A DNA stretch of 64,000 nucleotides from assembly GCA_021731145.1 (NCBI GenBank), contig JAKFXX010000006.1, positions 1-64,000 on the forward strand, given 5' to 3'. The notes under the pieces were generated by a model. The model was not told the origin of the DNA. It worked only from the letters and a program-made list of their open reading frames with translations, and ran no database searches. Shown here one piece after another: positions 1-10,153 of the stretch. Within the stretch, counting starts at the first letter, position 1; the number at the start of each line of letters is the position of its first letter. This DNA is from Gammaproteobacteria bacterium. Its GTDB lineage: Bacteria > Pseudomonadota > Gammaproteobacteria > Ga0077554 > Ga007554. Made by a program: the position numbers and the translations under genes.

Positions 1-107
1 GGGAGGGGGTGGGGCGGAAGAGTGCAAACGAATGCACTTGCAAAGTTAGATGTGGGCTGCCGGAAAAAGTTCAAGGGGTTTTCGTGACCTTGTCATTTTG
101 GGCGGCT

Positions 108-1247
108 TTACGTTACCAGACCTCTTGCCAGCCGCACCTTGATGCCTCCATTCAGTATCGAGATCGAGGTATCCAGCGTAAGGCGCGTTTGTCCCAGCAG
201 CATCAGGTCATTGCATAGAATGGCGGCGTGCCAGCCGCGACACTTGGCGCGCAGCACGTTGCCAAGCTGGGCATACAGGTTGCGCAGATCCTTATTGCTG
301 CTGACGCGGACGCCATAAGGCGGGTTAGTGACAACCCAGCCGGTCCCGGCAGGCGGGTTGATCGCCGAGACAGCCTGACACGTGAATTGGATATGCTGCG
401 CCACCCCGGCGCGTTCGGCATTTTCCTGCGCCATGCGAATCGCGCCTGCATCGCGGTCGGAGGCCATGATCGGAGGTAGCCCAACCCCGGCGCGGGGTTG
501 GCATTCGGCCAGCAATGCCGCCCAGCGTTTTTCGTCAAAGCCCGGCCAGTCCATAAAAGCGAAACGGCGGTTGCGGCCCGGGGGCAATCCCAGCGCCAGC
601 AGTGCCGCTTCAATCGGCAGGGTGCCTGAGCCACAAAACGGATCGAGCAAAGGGGACGTGGTATCCCACTCCGAGGCAAGCAACATGGCGGCGGCCAGCG
701 TTTCACGCAACGGTGCCTTGGCGACCGCCTGACGGTAACCACGGCGGTGGAGCAGCTCGCCGGACGAATCGATGCTCACAGTGCAGTGATCGTGAACCAG
801 GCGCACCACTATCAATTGCGGCGGATTGTCTGCCTCCTCGTCCCCCGGCTTCTGACGGGTAACGGGCTGGCCCAGCTTGTCGGCAATGGCTCCAGCCACA
901 CGCTCGGCCACCGCGTCGGCGTGGTACAGCTTCGATTTGTGGCACGTGGCGCGAATAGCGACCGCTTGCCCTGGGGCCAGATAGCTTGCCCAGTCCAGGC
1001 GGCTGGCCTTTTTGCGTAACTCGGAAAAGGCCGCAGCGTTAAAATCGCCCAAGCGCACCAAAATCCGGCTGGCGGTGCGCAGGTGCAGGTTGGCGCGGTA
1101 CACAGCATCCAGTTCGCCCTCAAAGGCAACACCACCCGCTTCTGTCGTGGATGGGTTTGTGGCGCCGGGAAGCAGCTTCAGCCGATGCAACTCCTGTGCG
1201 GTGAACGCTTCCAGCCCTGGCGCGGTTACGGCAAAAAATGAATTCAC
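108..1247 (-). CDS. THUMP-domain class I SAM-dependent RNA methyltransferase (COG0116 type)
   Basis: This 379-residue protein looks like a 23S rRNA guanine-N2 methyltransferase of the RlmL/YpsC family. The N-terminal ~160 residues resemble the ferredoxin-like plus THUMP RNA-binding region (start MNSFFAVTAPGLEAFTAQEL). The C-terminal half is a Rossmann methyltransferase with the SAM-binding motif DPFCGSGTLPIEAAL near residue 203 and the catalytic motif NPPYGVRV near residue 308. It lacks the second methyltransferase domain of enterobacterial RlmL, so it has the short stand-alone architecture. It is divergent from nudE and has no operon partner in view. The family is secure; the exact target nucleotide is not, so no symbol is given. 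Confidence 0.85.
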   Translation of the reverse strand: MNSFFAVTAPGLEAFTAQELHRLKLLPGATNPSTTEAGGVAFEGELDAVYRANLHLRTASRILVRLGDFNAAAFSELRKKASRLDWASYLAPGQAVAIRATCHKSKLYHADAVAERVAGAIADKLGQPVTRQKPGDEEADNPPQLIVVRLVHDHCTVSIDSSGELLHRRGYRQAVAKAPLRETLAAAMLLASEWDTTSPLLDPFCGSGTLPIEAALLALGLPPGRNRRFAFMDWPGFDEKRWAALLAECQPRAGVGLPPIMASDRDAGAIRMAQENAERAGVAQHIQFTCQAVSAINPPAGTGWVVTNPPYGVRVSSNKDLRNLYAQLGNVLRAKCRGWHAAILCNDLMLLGQTRLTLDTSISILNGGIKVRLARGLVT

Positions 1248-1477
1248 ACAGCTTCTCTCTTTATCGTATTAAACTATTTTTCCCGCTGCTCCGTGTAACG
1301 CAGGTCTTGCATAATATCATTCCCGCCGCGTCATTGTTGTGAAGGGATCCGTGACATTAACGGCCACGCATCGCCACGCATCAGCAGCGTCATGGATATC
1401 GTGCCAACAGCGAAATTCTAATGAGGCTGCCAGGAGATTTTTCAGTGGTTTCCATGATCTCCAGAAGAATTACGCGG

Positions 1478-1483
1478 TATAAT
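1478..1483 (+). promoter_or_regulatory. candidate -10 element upstream of nudE
   Basis: A perfect TATAAT lies 48 bases before the chosen nudE start, in the 283-base gap between two divergent genes. No good -35 hexamer sits at 16-18 bases spacing, so this is only a candidate promoter for the nudE-cysQ-rsmG-par run. Confidence 0.3.
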
Positions 1484-1530
1484 CGGATAGAATCTTGTTT
1501 TGCACCCCTCTAATCACTCAGAAACCAGGC

Positions 1531-2079
1531 ATGCGTAAACCCCCCCGGATTTTGGATGCGCAGACGATAGCCAAGACACGTCTCTTTCATGTGGAGCAGA
1601 TGGATCTGGAGTTTTCGAACGGCGTTATCGTGCAATATGAACGGCTGAAAGGTTCGAGCCGTGGCGCGGTGCTTGCGGTGCCGATGCTCGATGCGGATAC
1701 CGTGCTGCTGATCCGCGAATACGCCGCCGGGGTGCAGCGCTATGAGCTGGCGTTGCCTAAGGGCCGCATCGAGCCAGGCGAAGACCTGCTGGAGGCCGCC
1801 AATCGTGAGCTTGCCGAAGAGGTGGGGTACGCCGCAAGGAAGTTGCGGCATATCACTTCGCTGACGGTGGCGCCGGGTTATCTGAGCCATACCACGCATG
1901 TGGTGCTGGCTGAGGATCTGTATCCCAGCAAGTCCATTGGCGATGAGCCGGAGGAAATCGAGGTGGTGCCGTGGCGGTTGAGCCGTCTTGGCGAATTGCT
2001 TGAATGCGAAGACTGTACCGAGGCGCGTTCAATCGCAGCCCTATTCATGGTGAGGGAGTTATTGCGTGATGATAATTGA
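1531..2079 (+). CDS. nudE: ADP compounds hydrolase NudE (NUDIX)
   Basis: The protein is predicted to hydrolyse ADP-ribose, NADH and Ap3A-type nucleotides. A full NUDIX box is visible around residues 84-106 (G-x5-E-x7-REL-x-EE-x-GY, beginning GRIEPGEDLLEA). The N-terminal DLEFSNG and C-terminal ALFMVREL segments match NudE specifically. An upstream in-frame TTG at 1495 would add 12 residues; the ATG at 1531 gives MRKPPRILD, which fits the family start better, so it was chosen. The 3' end overlaps cysQ by 11 bases, indicating co-transcription and likely translational coupling. Confidence 0.88.
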   Translation: MRKPPRILDAQTIAKTRLFHVEQMDLEFSNGVIVQYERLKGSSRGAVLAVPMLDADTVLLIREYAAGVQRYELALPKGRIEPGEDLLEAANRELAEEVGYAARKLRHITSLTVAPGYLSHTTHVVLAEDLYPSKSIGDEPEEIEVVPWRLSRLGELLECEDCTEARSIAALFMVRELLRDDN

Positions 2080-2887
2080 AGGCCTTGGCAAACTGCTCAT
2101 GCCGGTAATCGACATAGCCGAGGACGCCGGGCGCAGGATCATGGAAGTCTATGCGCAGGATTTTAGCGTCGCGAGCAAATATGATCGCTCCCCGCTCACC
2201 GATGCCGACATGGCCGCGCATGATGCGATACTGGCAGGCCTGGAAATACTCACGCCTGATGTGCCGGTGCTGTCCGAAGAGTCGGCGGCCATCCCCTTTG
2301 CGGAGCGGGCGGCGTGGAATCGTTACTGGCTGGTGGACCCGTTGGACGGGACGCGCGAATTCATCAAGCGCAACGGTGAGTTCACGGTTAATATTGCGTT
2401 GATTGAGAACCATCAGGCTGTGCTGGGGGTGGTGTACGTTCCGGTGAGCGGCGTTTGTTATTTTGCCAGCAAAGGCGGCGGCGCATATAAGCAAGAGCAT
2501 GGCGGCGAGCCCAGACAGATCCGTGTGCGGCCTTGCGATGGCGGACGCATCACAGTGGCAGGCAGTCAATCGCATCGCAACGAGGCGTTCGACGCCTTTC
2601 TCGCCAACCTCTCCGATCACGAGGTGATTTGCATCGGCAGCTCGCTCAAGTCCTGCCTGGTGGCGGAGGGTAAGATAGATATCTATCCGCGCCTCGGGCT
2701 GACCTCCGAGTGGGACACCGCTGCTGCCCAGTGCGTGGTCGAAGAGGCGGGCGGACAACTCACCGATACCAGCCTGCGGCCTTTGCGCTATAACACCAAG
2801 GATTCGCTGCTCAACCCCTCTTTTCTTGCGTTTGGCGATGCCCGGCATGACTGGTCGAAGTATGTGCCGGAAGAGCACCGAGGTTAA
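2069..2887 (+). CDS. cysQ: 3'(2'),5'-bisphosphate nucleotidase CysQ
   Basis: This inositol-monophosphatase-fold enzyme removes the 3' phosphate from PAP, a by-product of PAPS-dependent sulfate assimilation. The metal-binding signatures are visible: LSEES near residue 70, DPLDGTREFIKRNGEF near 88-103, and WDTAAAQCVVEEAGG near 212. GTG at 2066 is followed directly by ATG at 2069; the ATG was taken. The gene overlaps the end of nudE and is followed 8 bases later by rsmG. The pairing nudE-cysQ is common in gammaproteobacteria. Functionally it belongs with the sulfur-assimilation genes at the other end of the window. Confidence 0.9.
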   Translation: MIIEGLGKLLMPVIDIAEDAGRRIMEVYAQDFSVASKYDRSPLTDADMAAHDAILAGLEILTPDVPVLSEESAAIPFAERAAWNRYWLVDPLDGTREFIKRNGEFTVNIALIENHQAVLGVVYVPVSGVCYFASKGGGAYKQEHGGEPRQIRVRPCDGGRITVAGSQSHRNEAFDAFLANLSDHEVICIGSSLKSCLVAEGKIDIYPRLGLTSEWDTAAAQCVVEEAGGQLTDTSLRPLRYNTKDSLLNPSFLAFGDARHDWSKYVPEEHRG

Positions 2888-2895
2888 CTATTAAC

Positions 2896-3558
2896 GTGAC
2901 AGAGCCTGCTGCCATAGTACCGAATAACGAAGATTTGCCTGTGCTGCTGGCGCGCGGCCTGGAGCAGATGGGTTTACCCCTGCCAGCGCAAACCCAGGCC
3001 AAGCTCATTGCTTACTTGGCGCTACTGACCAAATGGAATCGCGTCTACAACCTGACTGCTGTACGCGATCCTGTGCAGATGGTGATGCGCCACTTGCTCG
3101 ATAGCCTTTCTGTGGCACCCTACATTAAGGGTTCCCGTGTGCTGGATGTGGGGACGGGAGCGGGCCTGCCGGGCATTCCTCTGGCGCTGGCGCTGCCTGA
3201 TGTGCAATTCGTGCTGCTCGACAGCAACCGCAAAAAAACCCGTTTTGTCACCCAGGCCGTAGCGGATCTGGGGTTGAGTAATGTCACCGTCGAGGCGTGC
3301 CGGATCGAGGACTATGCGGGAGAACCCTTCGATACGGTGATCTCGCGGGCGTTTTCGGAGCTTATTGACATGCTGACTGCCACAGATCGTTTGTGCCGCG
3401 CGGGCGGTGTCATGCTCGCCATGAAGGGCGAGTATCCGGCGCAAGAGCTGGCTGTGGTGCCGGAATGTTACGCGGCAGCCACCGTGCATCCGTTGATTGT
3501 GCCGGGGCTGGATGCGCAACGGCATGTCGTGTGCGTCATCGCCAAGGGAACGAAATAA
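2896..3558 (+). CDS. rsmG: 16S rRNA m7G527 methyltransferase RsmG (GidB)
   Basis: This 220-residue SAM-dependent enzyme methylates G527 of 16S rRNA. The SAM-binding motif VLDVGTGAGLPGIPLALALP sits near residues 82-101, and the family segment KWNRVYNLTAVRDP near residues 49-62. The start codon is GTG at 2896. Its TAA shares one base with the ATG of parA (TAATG), so translation is probably coupled. In many relatives mnmG (gidA) precedes rsmG; here cysQ takes that place and mnmG is not in the window. Confidence 0.93.
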   Translation: MTEPAAIVPNNEDLPVLLARGLEQMGLPLPAQTQAKLIAYLALLTKWNRVYNLTAVRDPVQMVMRHLLDSLSVAPYIKGSRVLDVGTGAGLPGIPLALALPDVQFVLLDSNRKKTRFVTQAVADLGLSNVTVEACRIEDYAGEPFDTVISRAFSELIDMLTATDRLCRAGGVMLAMKGEYPAQELAVVPECYAAATVHPLIVPGLDAQRHVVCVIAKGTK

Positions 3559-4427
3559 TGCGCATGGCCAGGATTATTGCGGTAGCCAACCAGAAGGGCG
3601 GCGTCGGCAAGACCACTACCACCGTCAATCTCGCCGCCTCGCTGGCGGCAACCAAGCGCCGCGTCCTGCTGGTTGATCTCGACCCCCAGGGGAACGCCAC
3701 CATGGGCAGCGGCGTCGACAAAAAGTCTCTGGCGCTTTCCAGTTATGACCTGTTGCTCGGTGAGCAGGAGGTGGCGGGTGTCGCCGTGGCGGCAGGGCAG
3801 GCTGGCTATATCTTGGTGCCCGCCAATGCGGACCTGACCGCAGCAGAGGTGAGCCTGATGTCCCTGACCTCGAGCGAGCAGCGGCTACGCGAGCGCCTCG
3901 ATGTTGCGCGCGGCAAGCCGCCCCTGGCCGCGCGTGAGCAGCGGCTGCGGCAAGCCCTGGAACAGGTGCAGGCGGAATATGATTACATCCTCATCGATTG
4001 CCCGCCCTCGCTGAACATGCTTACCGTCAACGCCCTGGTGGCGGCGCACTCGGTGATCATCCCCATGCAGTGCGAATACTACGCGCTGGAAGGCCTGACG
4101 GCGCTGATGGAGACTATCGAGCAGATCCGTGGCACCCTCAATCCGCAGCTCAGGATCGAAGGCCTGCTGCGCACCATGTTTGACCCGCGCAACAATCTTG
4201 CCAACGAAGTCTCCGACCAGCTTGCCCAGCACTTTGGCGAGCAGCTCTACCGCACCGTAATCCCCCGCAATGTGCGCCTCGCCGAAGCACCCAGCCACGG
4301 CTTGCCGGTATTGCTGTATGATAAGGCCTCGCGCGGCGCCTTGGCCTATCTGGCTCTGGCCGGGGAGGTGTTGCGCCGGGAACAGAAAGCGGATGCAGGT
4401 CCGCTTGCCGCGAATGCGGTTGCCTGA
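3558..4427 (+). CDS. parA: chromosome partitioning ATPase ParA (Soj)
   Basis: This Walker-type ATPase works with ParB on origin-proximal parS sites. The deviant Walker A motif KGGVGKTTTTVN is near residue 12, followed by DLDPQGNATMGSG, and the Walker B segment IDCPPSLNML. The open frame extends 55 codons upstream inside rsmG, but ATG 3558 (overlapping the rsmG stop) gives the canonical MRMARIIAVANQKGG start and 289 residues. That is ~20 longer than usual Soj proteins. The excess is an apparent 20-codon insertion between direct 11-base repeats at 3876-3886 and 3936-3946 (EQRLR ... EQRLR), just before Walker B. It is followed by parB after a 63-base gap. Confidence 0.94.
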   Translation: MRMARIIAVANQKGGVGKTTTTVNLAASLAATKRRVLLVDLDPQGNATMGSGVDKKSLALSSYDLLLGEQEVAGVAVAAGQAGYILVPANADLTAAEVSLMSLTSSEQRLRERLDVARGKPPLAAREQRLRQALEQVQAEYDYILIDCPPSLNMLTVNALVAAHSVIIPMQCEYYALEGLTALMETIEQIRGTLNPQLRIEGLLRTMFDPRNNLANEVSDQLAQHFGEQLYRTVIPRNVRLAEAPSHGLPVLLYDKASRGALAYLALAGEVLRREQKADAGPLAANAVA

Positions 4428-4490
4428 TGCTCAATTTTAAACGCCGGGGAGCGCGTTTCGCACGCCCGGTCAACTCGAAACGTGAAGCAT

Positions 4491-5369
4491 ATGTCGACAA
4501 AAAAACGCGGCTTGGGTAAAGGCCTTAACGCCTTGCTGGGCGATATCCGTCCCATAGGGTCGGATGAGGGCGAGGCCGCCGGTGATTTGCGCAATCTCCC
4601 GGTGGATCTGATCCAGCGCGGCAAATATCAACCGCGCATCGACATGCATGCGGAAAGCCTGGAAGATCTGGCCAGCTCGATCCGCGCCCAGGGCGTGGTA
4701 CAGCCCATCATAGTGCGCCCGCTGGCTGAGCCCGGCCGCTACGAGATCATCGCCGGCGAACGCCGCTGGCGTGCCGCGCAGCTCGCTGGTCTGCAGGAGA
4801 TTCCTGCCATAGTGCGCGACGTGCCGGACCGCGCCGCTATCGCCATGTCGCTGATCGAAAACATCCAGCGCGAGAACCTTAACCCGCTGGAAGAGGCCAA
4901 TGCCCTGCAGCGGCTGATCGACGAATTCACCATGACCCACCAGCAGGCTGCGGAGGCGGTGGGGCGTTCGCGCGCCGCTGTGAGCAATCTGTTGCGCTTG
5001 CTGGAGCTGGCCGACGACGTCAAACGCCTGATCGAGCACGGCGACCTGGAGATGGGCCATGCGCGCGCCCTGTTGGGCCTGCAAGGCCAGAGCCAAGGCG
5101 AGGCTGCCCGGCATGTTGTCGCCAAGGGTCTGTCCGTGCGCGAAACCGAGCAACTGGTGCGCCGTTTGCAATTGGTTGCCCAAGGCGAGGGCGAGCAACC
5201 CAAGGAAAAAAGGCATCTTGATCCGGATATCCGCAAATTGCAGGAAAACTTGTCTGAAAAAATCGGTGCCAAGGTGGATGTGCAGCACGGCGCGCGCGGC
5301 ACGGGAAAATTGGTCATCCATTACAATAGCCTCGACGAGCTCGACGGCATCCTGGCGCACATTAAATAG
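4491..5369 (+). CDS. parB: chromosome partitioning protein ParB (Spo0J)
   Basis: This is the CTPase and parS-binding partner of ParA. The N-terminal MSTKKRGLGKGLNALLGD is the ParA-interacting box. The ParB/sulfiredoxin-like domain carries the GERRWRAAQLAGL motif near residue 85, and the HTH region AAEAVGRSRAAVSNLLRLLEL follows near residue 150. The C-terminal dimerisation domain ends the 292-residue protein. A GTG at 4482 is also in frame, but ATG 4491 gives the conserved start. A 114-base gap separates it from the ATP synthase operon, as in many proteobacteria. Confidence 0.94.
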   Translation: MSTKKRGLGKGLNALLGDIRPIGSDEGEAAGDLRNLPVDLIQRGKYQPRIDMHAESLEDLASSIRAQGVVQPIIVRPLAEPGRYEIIAGERRWRAAQLAGLQEIPAIVRDVPDRAAIAMSLIENIQRENLNPLEEANALQRLIDEFTMTHQQAAEAVGRSRAAVSNLLRLLELADDVKRLIEHGDLEMGHARALLGLQGQSQGEAARHVVAKGLSVRETEQLVRRLQLVAQGEGEQPKEKRHLDPDIRKLQENLSEKIGAKVDVQHGARGTGKLVIHYNSLDELDGILAHIK

Positions 5370-5483
5370 TGCCATTATTTCCCGTGTGTCTGGTTGAAGT
5401 GCGATTTTGGCAAAGTTTGGGGTTGTGATGTATGTTTCCCCAGTGTTAGAATGCCGCCCGTCTTTTTGTTCTGTGTGCATGTC

Positions 5484-5684
5484 ATGAAGACTCCGCCGCA
5501 AATGGGTTGGTTGCTGGTGGGGGTTGGCTCCCATTTGGCAGCAATGGTCGTTGTGGGCTTTGTGCTGGGGTACGCCCTGGATGCCTGGCTGGAGACACGT
5601 CCCCTGCTGATGTTTATCTTTGGTTGTCTCGGTTTTGTCGGTGGCATTCTAAAGGCGCATCAGATGTTGAGCAGGTGGGGATAG
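5484..5684 (+). CDS. AtpZ/AtpI-family small membrane protein
   Basis: This 66-residue protein has two predicted transmembrane helices (WLLVGVGSHLAAMVVVGFVL and LLMFIFGCLGFVGGILKA), the layout of AtpZ-type accessory proteins. These are encoded at the 5' end of some F-type ATP synthase operons and are thought to help assembly or Mg2+/Ca2+ handling. The open frame extends 30 codons upstream, but ATG 5484 gives the typical short protein. The stop is one base from the TTG start of atpI. The family call rests on position, size and topology. Confidence 0.72.
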   Translation: MKTPPQMGWLLVGVGSHLAAMVVVGFVLGYALDAWLETRPLLMFIFGCLGFVGGILKAHQMLSRWG

Positions 5685-5685
5685 A

Positions 5686-6075
5686 TTGGGTAACGCTGAG
5701 CACGAAATTGCTGAAAAAACCCGCAAGATCATCGTCCTTCAGGTGATCGTTGGCCTGCTGGCCGCTGCGGGGTTTTATTTTGGTAAGGGCGCCTGGGAGG
5801 CGCGCTCCGCGTTATATGGCGCGTTTATTAGCATCGCTGCCGCTCTGTTGTTGCGCCGGGGTATACGCCGTGCGGCAGCGCAGGCGGCCGAACATGGTCC
5901 CAAGCATGTCATGCTGACGCTCTATATGGGCGCAGTACAACGCTTTGTGATGGTGCTGGCGCTGTTTGGATTGGGTTTGGCGGTATTCAAGCTTGCGCCG
6001 TTGGCGGTCATCGCCGGTTTTGGCGCTGCGCAGTTGGTTTATCTGGCGGGCGCAAGTGGTGCGCGGTCAAGCTGA
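5686..6075 (+). CDS. atpI: ATP synthase subunit I (AtpI)
   Basis: This 129-residue membrane protein has about four hydrophobic segments and matches AtpI, a non-essential factor assisting c-ring assembly. The start is a TTG at 5686, preceded by a strong ribosome-binding stretch (AGGTGGGG) at suitable spacing. No ATG or GTG lies close enough to replace it. It begins one base after the preceding AtpZ-like gene and is followed by atpB after a 44-base gap. Confidence 0.82.
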   Translation: MGNAEHEIAEKTRKIIVLQVIVGLLAAAGFYFGKGAWEARSALYGAFISIAAALLLRRGIRRAAAQAAEHGPKHVMLTLYMGAVQRFVMVLALFGLGLAVFKLAPLAVIAGFGAAQLVYLAGASGARSS

Positions 6076-6083
6076 GTGATTAA

Positions 6084-6965
<882 letters not shown>

Positions 6966-6968
<3 letters not shown>

Positions 6969-7013
6969 GCCGTCGTTCACAATTAATCTGTACATTTAGA
7001 ATGGTGGAACGGC
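6966..7013 (+). repeat. dispersed ~48-bp palindromic repeat, copy A
   Basis: This is one of three related segments in the window (others at 18510-18557 on the minus strand and 23402-23450). The shared pattern is AAGCCGTCGTTCA, four to five variable bases, ATCTGTACA, then TTAGAATGGT and GGGAACGGC. The ends can pair: GCCGT-(CG)-TTC with GAACGGC, leaving a two-base bulge. In this copy the first bases are the atpB stop codon. AACGGC recurs at 7079-7084, as if 71 bases had been inserted relative to copy B. Confidence 0.75.
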
Positions 7014-7027
7014 ATAAAGGGCCGTAA

Positions 7028-7438
<411 letters not shown>

Positions 7439-7481
7439 TTCTGTCGGCTTTGTACGGTAATCATGCCGAGAGGAATGTAAC

Positions 7482-7952
7482 GTGAATATAACCGCAACCC
7501 TGATAGCCCAGATGATAGCCTTCGTGCTGTTGATCTGGTTTGTGAACAAGGTGCTGTGGGGGCCGATGTCCGCCATGCTGGTCGAGCGCCAGAAACGTAT
7601 CGCGGATGGTTTGGCCGCAGCGGAAAAGGGCAAGCACGACCTTGAGCTCGCTGAAAAGCGCGCCAAGGAAGAGCTGCAGACGGCGAAAGCAAAGGCTGCC
7701 GAAATCATGGCCCAGGCCGAGAAGCGCGCCAATGCGATAGTCGACGAAGCCAGGGTTAATGCCCGCACCGAAGGCGAGCGCCAGCTTGCTGCCGCCCAGG
7801 CCGAGATCGAGCGCGAAACGAATCGTGCCAAGGAACAGTTGCGAGGTCAGGTGGCATCTGTCGCCATGGCTGGTGCAGCCAGGATCCTCAAGCGCGAAAT
7901 CGACGCCAAATCGCACGGTGAAGTGCTTAACGACGTAATTGCGCAGATCTAG
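7482..7952 (+). CDS. atpF: F0F1 ATP synthase subunit b (AtpF)
   Basis: This is the peripheral-stalk subunit. One N-terminal membrane helix ([20 protein letters not shown]) is followed by a long charged coiled coil rich in Ala, Glu and Lys (residues ~40-135). The length of 156 residues is standard. The start is GTG at 7482 with AGAGGA upstream; no nearby ATG exists. It is followed by atpH two bases after its stop. Confidence 0.93.
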   Translation: MNITATLIAQMIAFVLLIWFVNKVLWGPMSAMLVERQKRIADGLAAAEKGKHDLELAEKRAKEELQTAKAKAAEIMAQAEKRANAIVDEARVNARTEGERQLAAAQAEIERETNRAKEQLRGQVASVAMAGAARILKREIDAKSHGEVLNDVIAQI

Positions 7953-7954
7953 CC

Positions 7955-8491
7955 ATGGCAGAAAAATCTACTGTTGCCCGCCCCTATGCCCAGGCCATTT
8001 TTGACCTGGCGCGCAGCCAAGGGGCATTGCGTGAGTGGTCCGATAGCCTGCAACTGGTGGCGGCGATTGCCGCTGACACCAGGGTGCAGCGTTTGATCAC
8101 CAATCCGCGGGTTCGTGGTGACCAGTTGCAGACCTTGCTGCTGGATATCGGCGGCGCACGGTTTAACCCGGGCGTTCAAAACCTGATCAAAGTGTTGATT
8201 GTAAACCGCCGCCTGGTGCTGCTGCCTGAAATTGCAGCGCTTTATGAGTTTTACCGTGCGGAAGCGGAGCGGACCTTGCAGGCTGAGGTGGTTTCCGCGT
8301 TCCCGGTCAGCGACGAACAGCAAAAGAATATTGCTGCCGCCCTGAAAAAACGCTTGGGGCGTGACATCAGCCTGACCTGTAAAGTTGATAATGATCTGGT
8401 GGGTGGAGCGATTATCCGCGCCGGTGACCTGGTGATCGACGGTTCAGTGAAGGGGCAATTGGCCAAGCTCTCCGGTGCGCTGGCGCGCTGA
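7955..8491 (+). CDS. atpH: F0F1 ATP synthase subunit delta (AtpH)
   Basis: This 178-residue protein links the peripheral stalk to the top of F1. It begins MAEKSTVARPYAQAIFDLA, the conserved OSCP start, and ends with the family segment DLVGGAIIRAGDLVIDGSVK. It lies two bases after atpF. A 106-base gap to atpA contains a GC-rich hairpin. Confidence 0.93.
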   Translation: MAEKSTVARPYAQAIFDLARSQGALREWSDSLQLVAAIAADTRVQRLITNPRVRGDQLQTLLLDIGGARFNPGVQNLIKVLIVNRRLVLLPEIAALYEFYRAEAERTLQAEVVSAFPVSDEQQKNIAAALKKRLGRDISLTCKVDNDLVGGAIIRAGDLVIDGSVKGQLAKLSGALAR

Positions 8492-8502
8492 GAGGATAGA
8501 GT

Positions 8503-8528
8503 AGGGGCGGACTCAAAAGCCCGCCCCT
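8503..8528 (+). other. hairpin between atpH and atpA
   Basis: AGGGGCGG (8503-8510) pairs with CCGCCCCT (8521-8528) around a 10-base loop. No U tract follows, so it is more likely an mRNA processing or stability element inside the operon than a full terminator. Confidence 0.45.
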
Positions 8529-8597
8529 CTGAAAATACCGGCGCACCCCGCGCCACGCAAGGTTTCGCTAATTTTAAGGTTTATAGAGGATTAGATA

Positions 8598-10139
8598 ATG
8601 CAATTGAGCGCTACAGAGATCAGCGAGCTGATTAAACAGCGGATCGAAAAATTCGAGGTGGTGACCGAAGCCCGCACCGAGGGCAGCGTAGTCAGCATCA
8701 CCGACGGTATTGCGCGCGTCCATGGTCTGGCCGACGTGATGCAGGGTGAAATGATCGAGTTTCCCGGCAACACCTATGGTATGGCGCTCAATCTGGAGCG
8801 TGATTCGGTCGGCGCGGTGATTCTGGGCGACTACGAGCACATCAGCGAAGGCGACAGCGTCAAGTGCACCGGTAAGATCCTTGAGGTGCCGGTCGGTGAA
8901 GGTCTGCTGGGGCGCGTCGTTGATTCCCTGGGCACCCCGATTGATGGAAAAGGACCGATCAAAGCCAGCGGCATGTCCCCGATCGAGAAAGTGGCACCTG
9001 GCGTCATCAGCCGCCAGTCGGTGAGCCAGCCGGTACAGACCGGTCTCAAGGCTATCGACGCGATGGTGCCCATCGGGCGCGGTCAGCGCGAGCTGATTAT
9101 TGGCGACCGCCAGACCGGCAAGACCGCCGTGGCCATCGATGCCATCATCAACCAGAAAGGTACTGGCGTTAAGTGTATCTATGTGGCGATTGGCCAGAAG
9201 GCCTCCTCTATTGCCGCCGTGGTGCGCAAGCTGGAAGAACACGGTGCACTGGCCCACACCATCGTGGTGGCTGCCGGCGCTTCCGACTCCGCTGCCATGC
9301 AGTTTATTGCACCCTATGCCGGCTGCGCGATGGGCGAGTTCTTTCGCGACCGCGGCGAGGATGCGCTGATTGTCTATGACGATCTGACCAAGCAGGCCTG
9401 GGCCTACCGTCAAGTGTCGCTGTTGCTGCGCCGTCCGCCGGGCCGCGAAGCCTATCCGGGTGACGTGTTTTACCTGCATTCGCGCCTGCTGGAGCGTGCT
9501 GCACGCATCAATGCCGAGCATGTGGAAAAGATCACCAACGGCGAAGTCAAGGGTAAAACCGGCTCACTGACCGCGCTGCCGATCATTGAGACCCAGGCTG
9601 GCGACGTGTCGGCATTCGTGCCCACCAACGTGATCTCGATCACCGACGGACAGATCTTCCTCGAATCCGATCTGTTCAATGCCGGCGTCCGACCCGCCAT
9701 CAACGCCGGTCTGTCGGTGTCGCGTGTCGGTGGTGCAGCGCAGACCAAGATCATCAAGAAACTCGGCGGTGGTGTGCGTCTTGATCTCGCCCAGTACCGT
9801 GAGCTTGCTGCGTTCGCCCAGTTCGCGTCCGACCTGGATGAGACCACCCGCAAGCAGATCGAGCGTGGCCAGCGCGTCACCGAGTTGATGAAGCAGAAGC
9901 AGTATGCGCCGCTCTCCGTTGCAGAACAGGCGTTGTCGCTGTTTGCCGCCAGCGAAGGCTTCCTGGATGATGTGGACCGCAAAAAGGTCGTGGATTTCGA
10001 GCAGGCCTTGCATGCCTATGCCAGAGCCAATAGTGCCGATTTGTTGGATCTTATCAACAAGACCGGCGATTATAACAACGAAATTGCCAACGGCATGCGC
10101 GAGACGATCAAGGCCTTCAAGGCAAGCAGCGTCTGGTAA
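8598..10139 (+). CDS. atpA: F0F1 ATP synthase subunit alpha (AtpA)
   Basis: This 513-residue non-catalytic nucleotide-binding subunit of F1 has the P-loop GDRQTGKTA near residue 169. The family signature [17 protein letters not shown] is near residue 363, which includes the conserved SxVGG and arginine finger region. Its length is exactly that of E. coli AtpA. Start ATG 8598 follows a weak purine stretch. atpG follows after 14 bases. Confidence 0.97.
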   Translation: MQLSATEISELIKQRIEKFEVVTEARTEGSVVSITDGIARVHGLADVMQGEMIEFPGNTYGMALNLERDSVGAVILGDYEHISEGDSVKCTGKILEVPVGEGLLGRVVDSLGTPIDGKGPIKASGMSPIEKVAPGVISRQSVSQPVQTGLKAIDAMVPIGRGQRELIIGDRQTGKTAVAIDAIINQKGTGVKCIYVAIGQKASSIAAVVRKLEEHGALAHTIVVAAGASDSAAMQFIAPYAGCAMGEFFRDRGEDALIVYDDLTKQAWAYRQVSLLLRRPPGREAYPGDVFYLHSRLLERAARINAEHVEKITNGEVKGKTGSLTALPIIETQAGDVSAFVPTNVISITDGQIFLESDLFNAGVRPAINAGLSVSRVGGAAQTKIIKKLGGGVRLDLAQYRELAAFAQFASDLDETTRKQIERGQRVTELMKQKQYAPLSVAEQALSLFAASEGFLDDVDRKKVVDFEQALHAYARANSADLLDLINKTGDYNNEIANGMRETIKAFKASSVW

Positions 10140-10153
10140 TCAGGAGCAGATAA

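Noticed and set aside
9-218. 69-codon open frame at the left edge
   Set aside because: It overlaps the end of the methyltransferase gene on the other strand and has no recognisable content.
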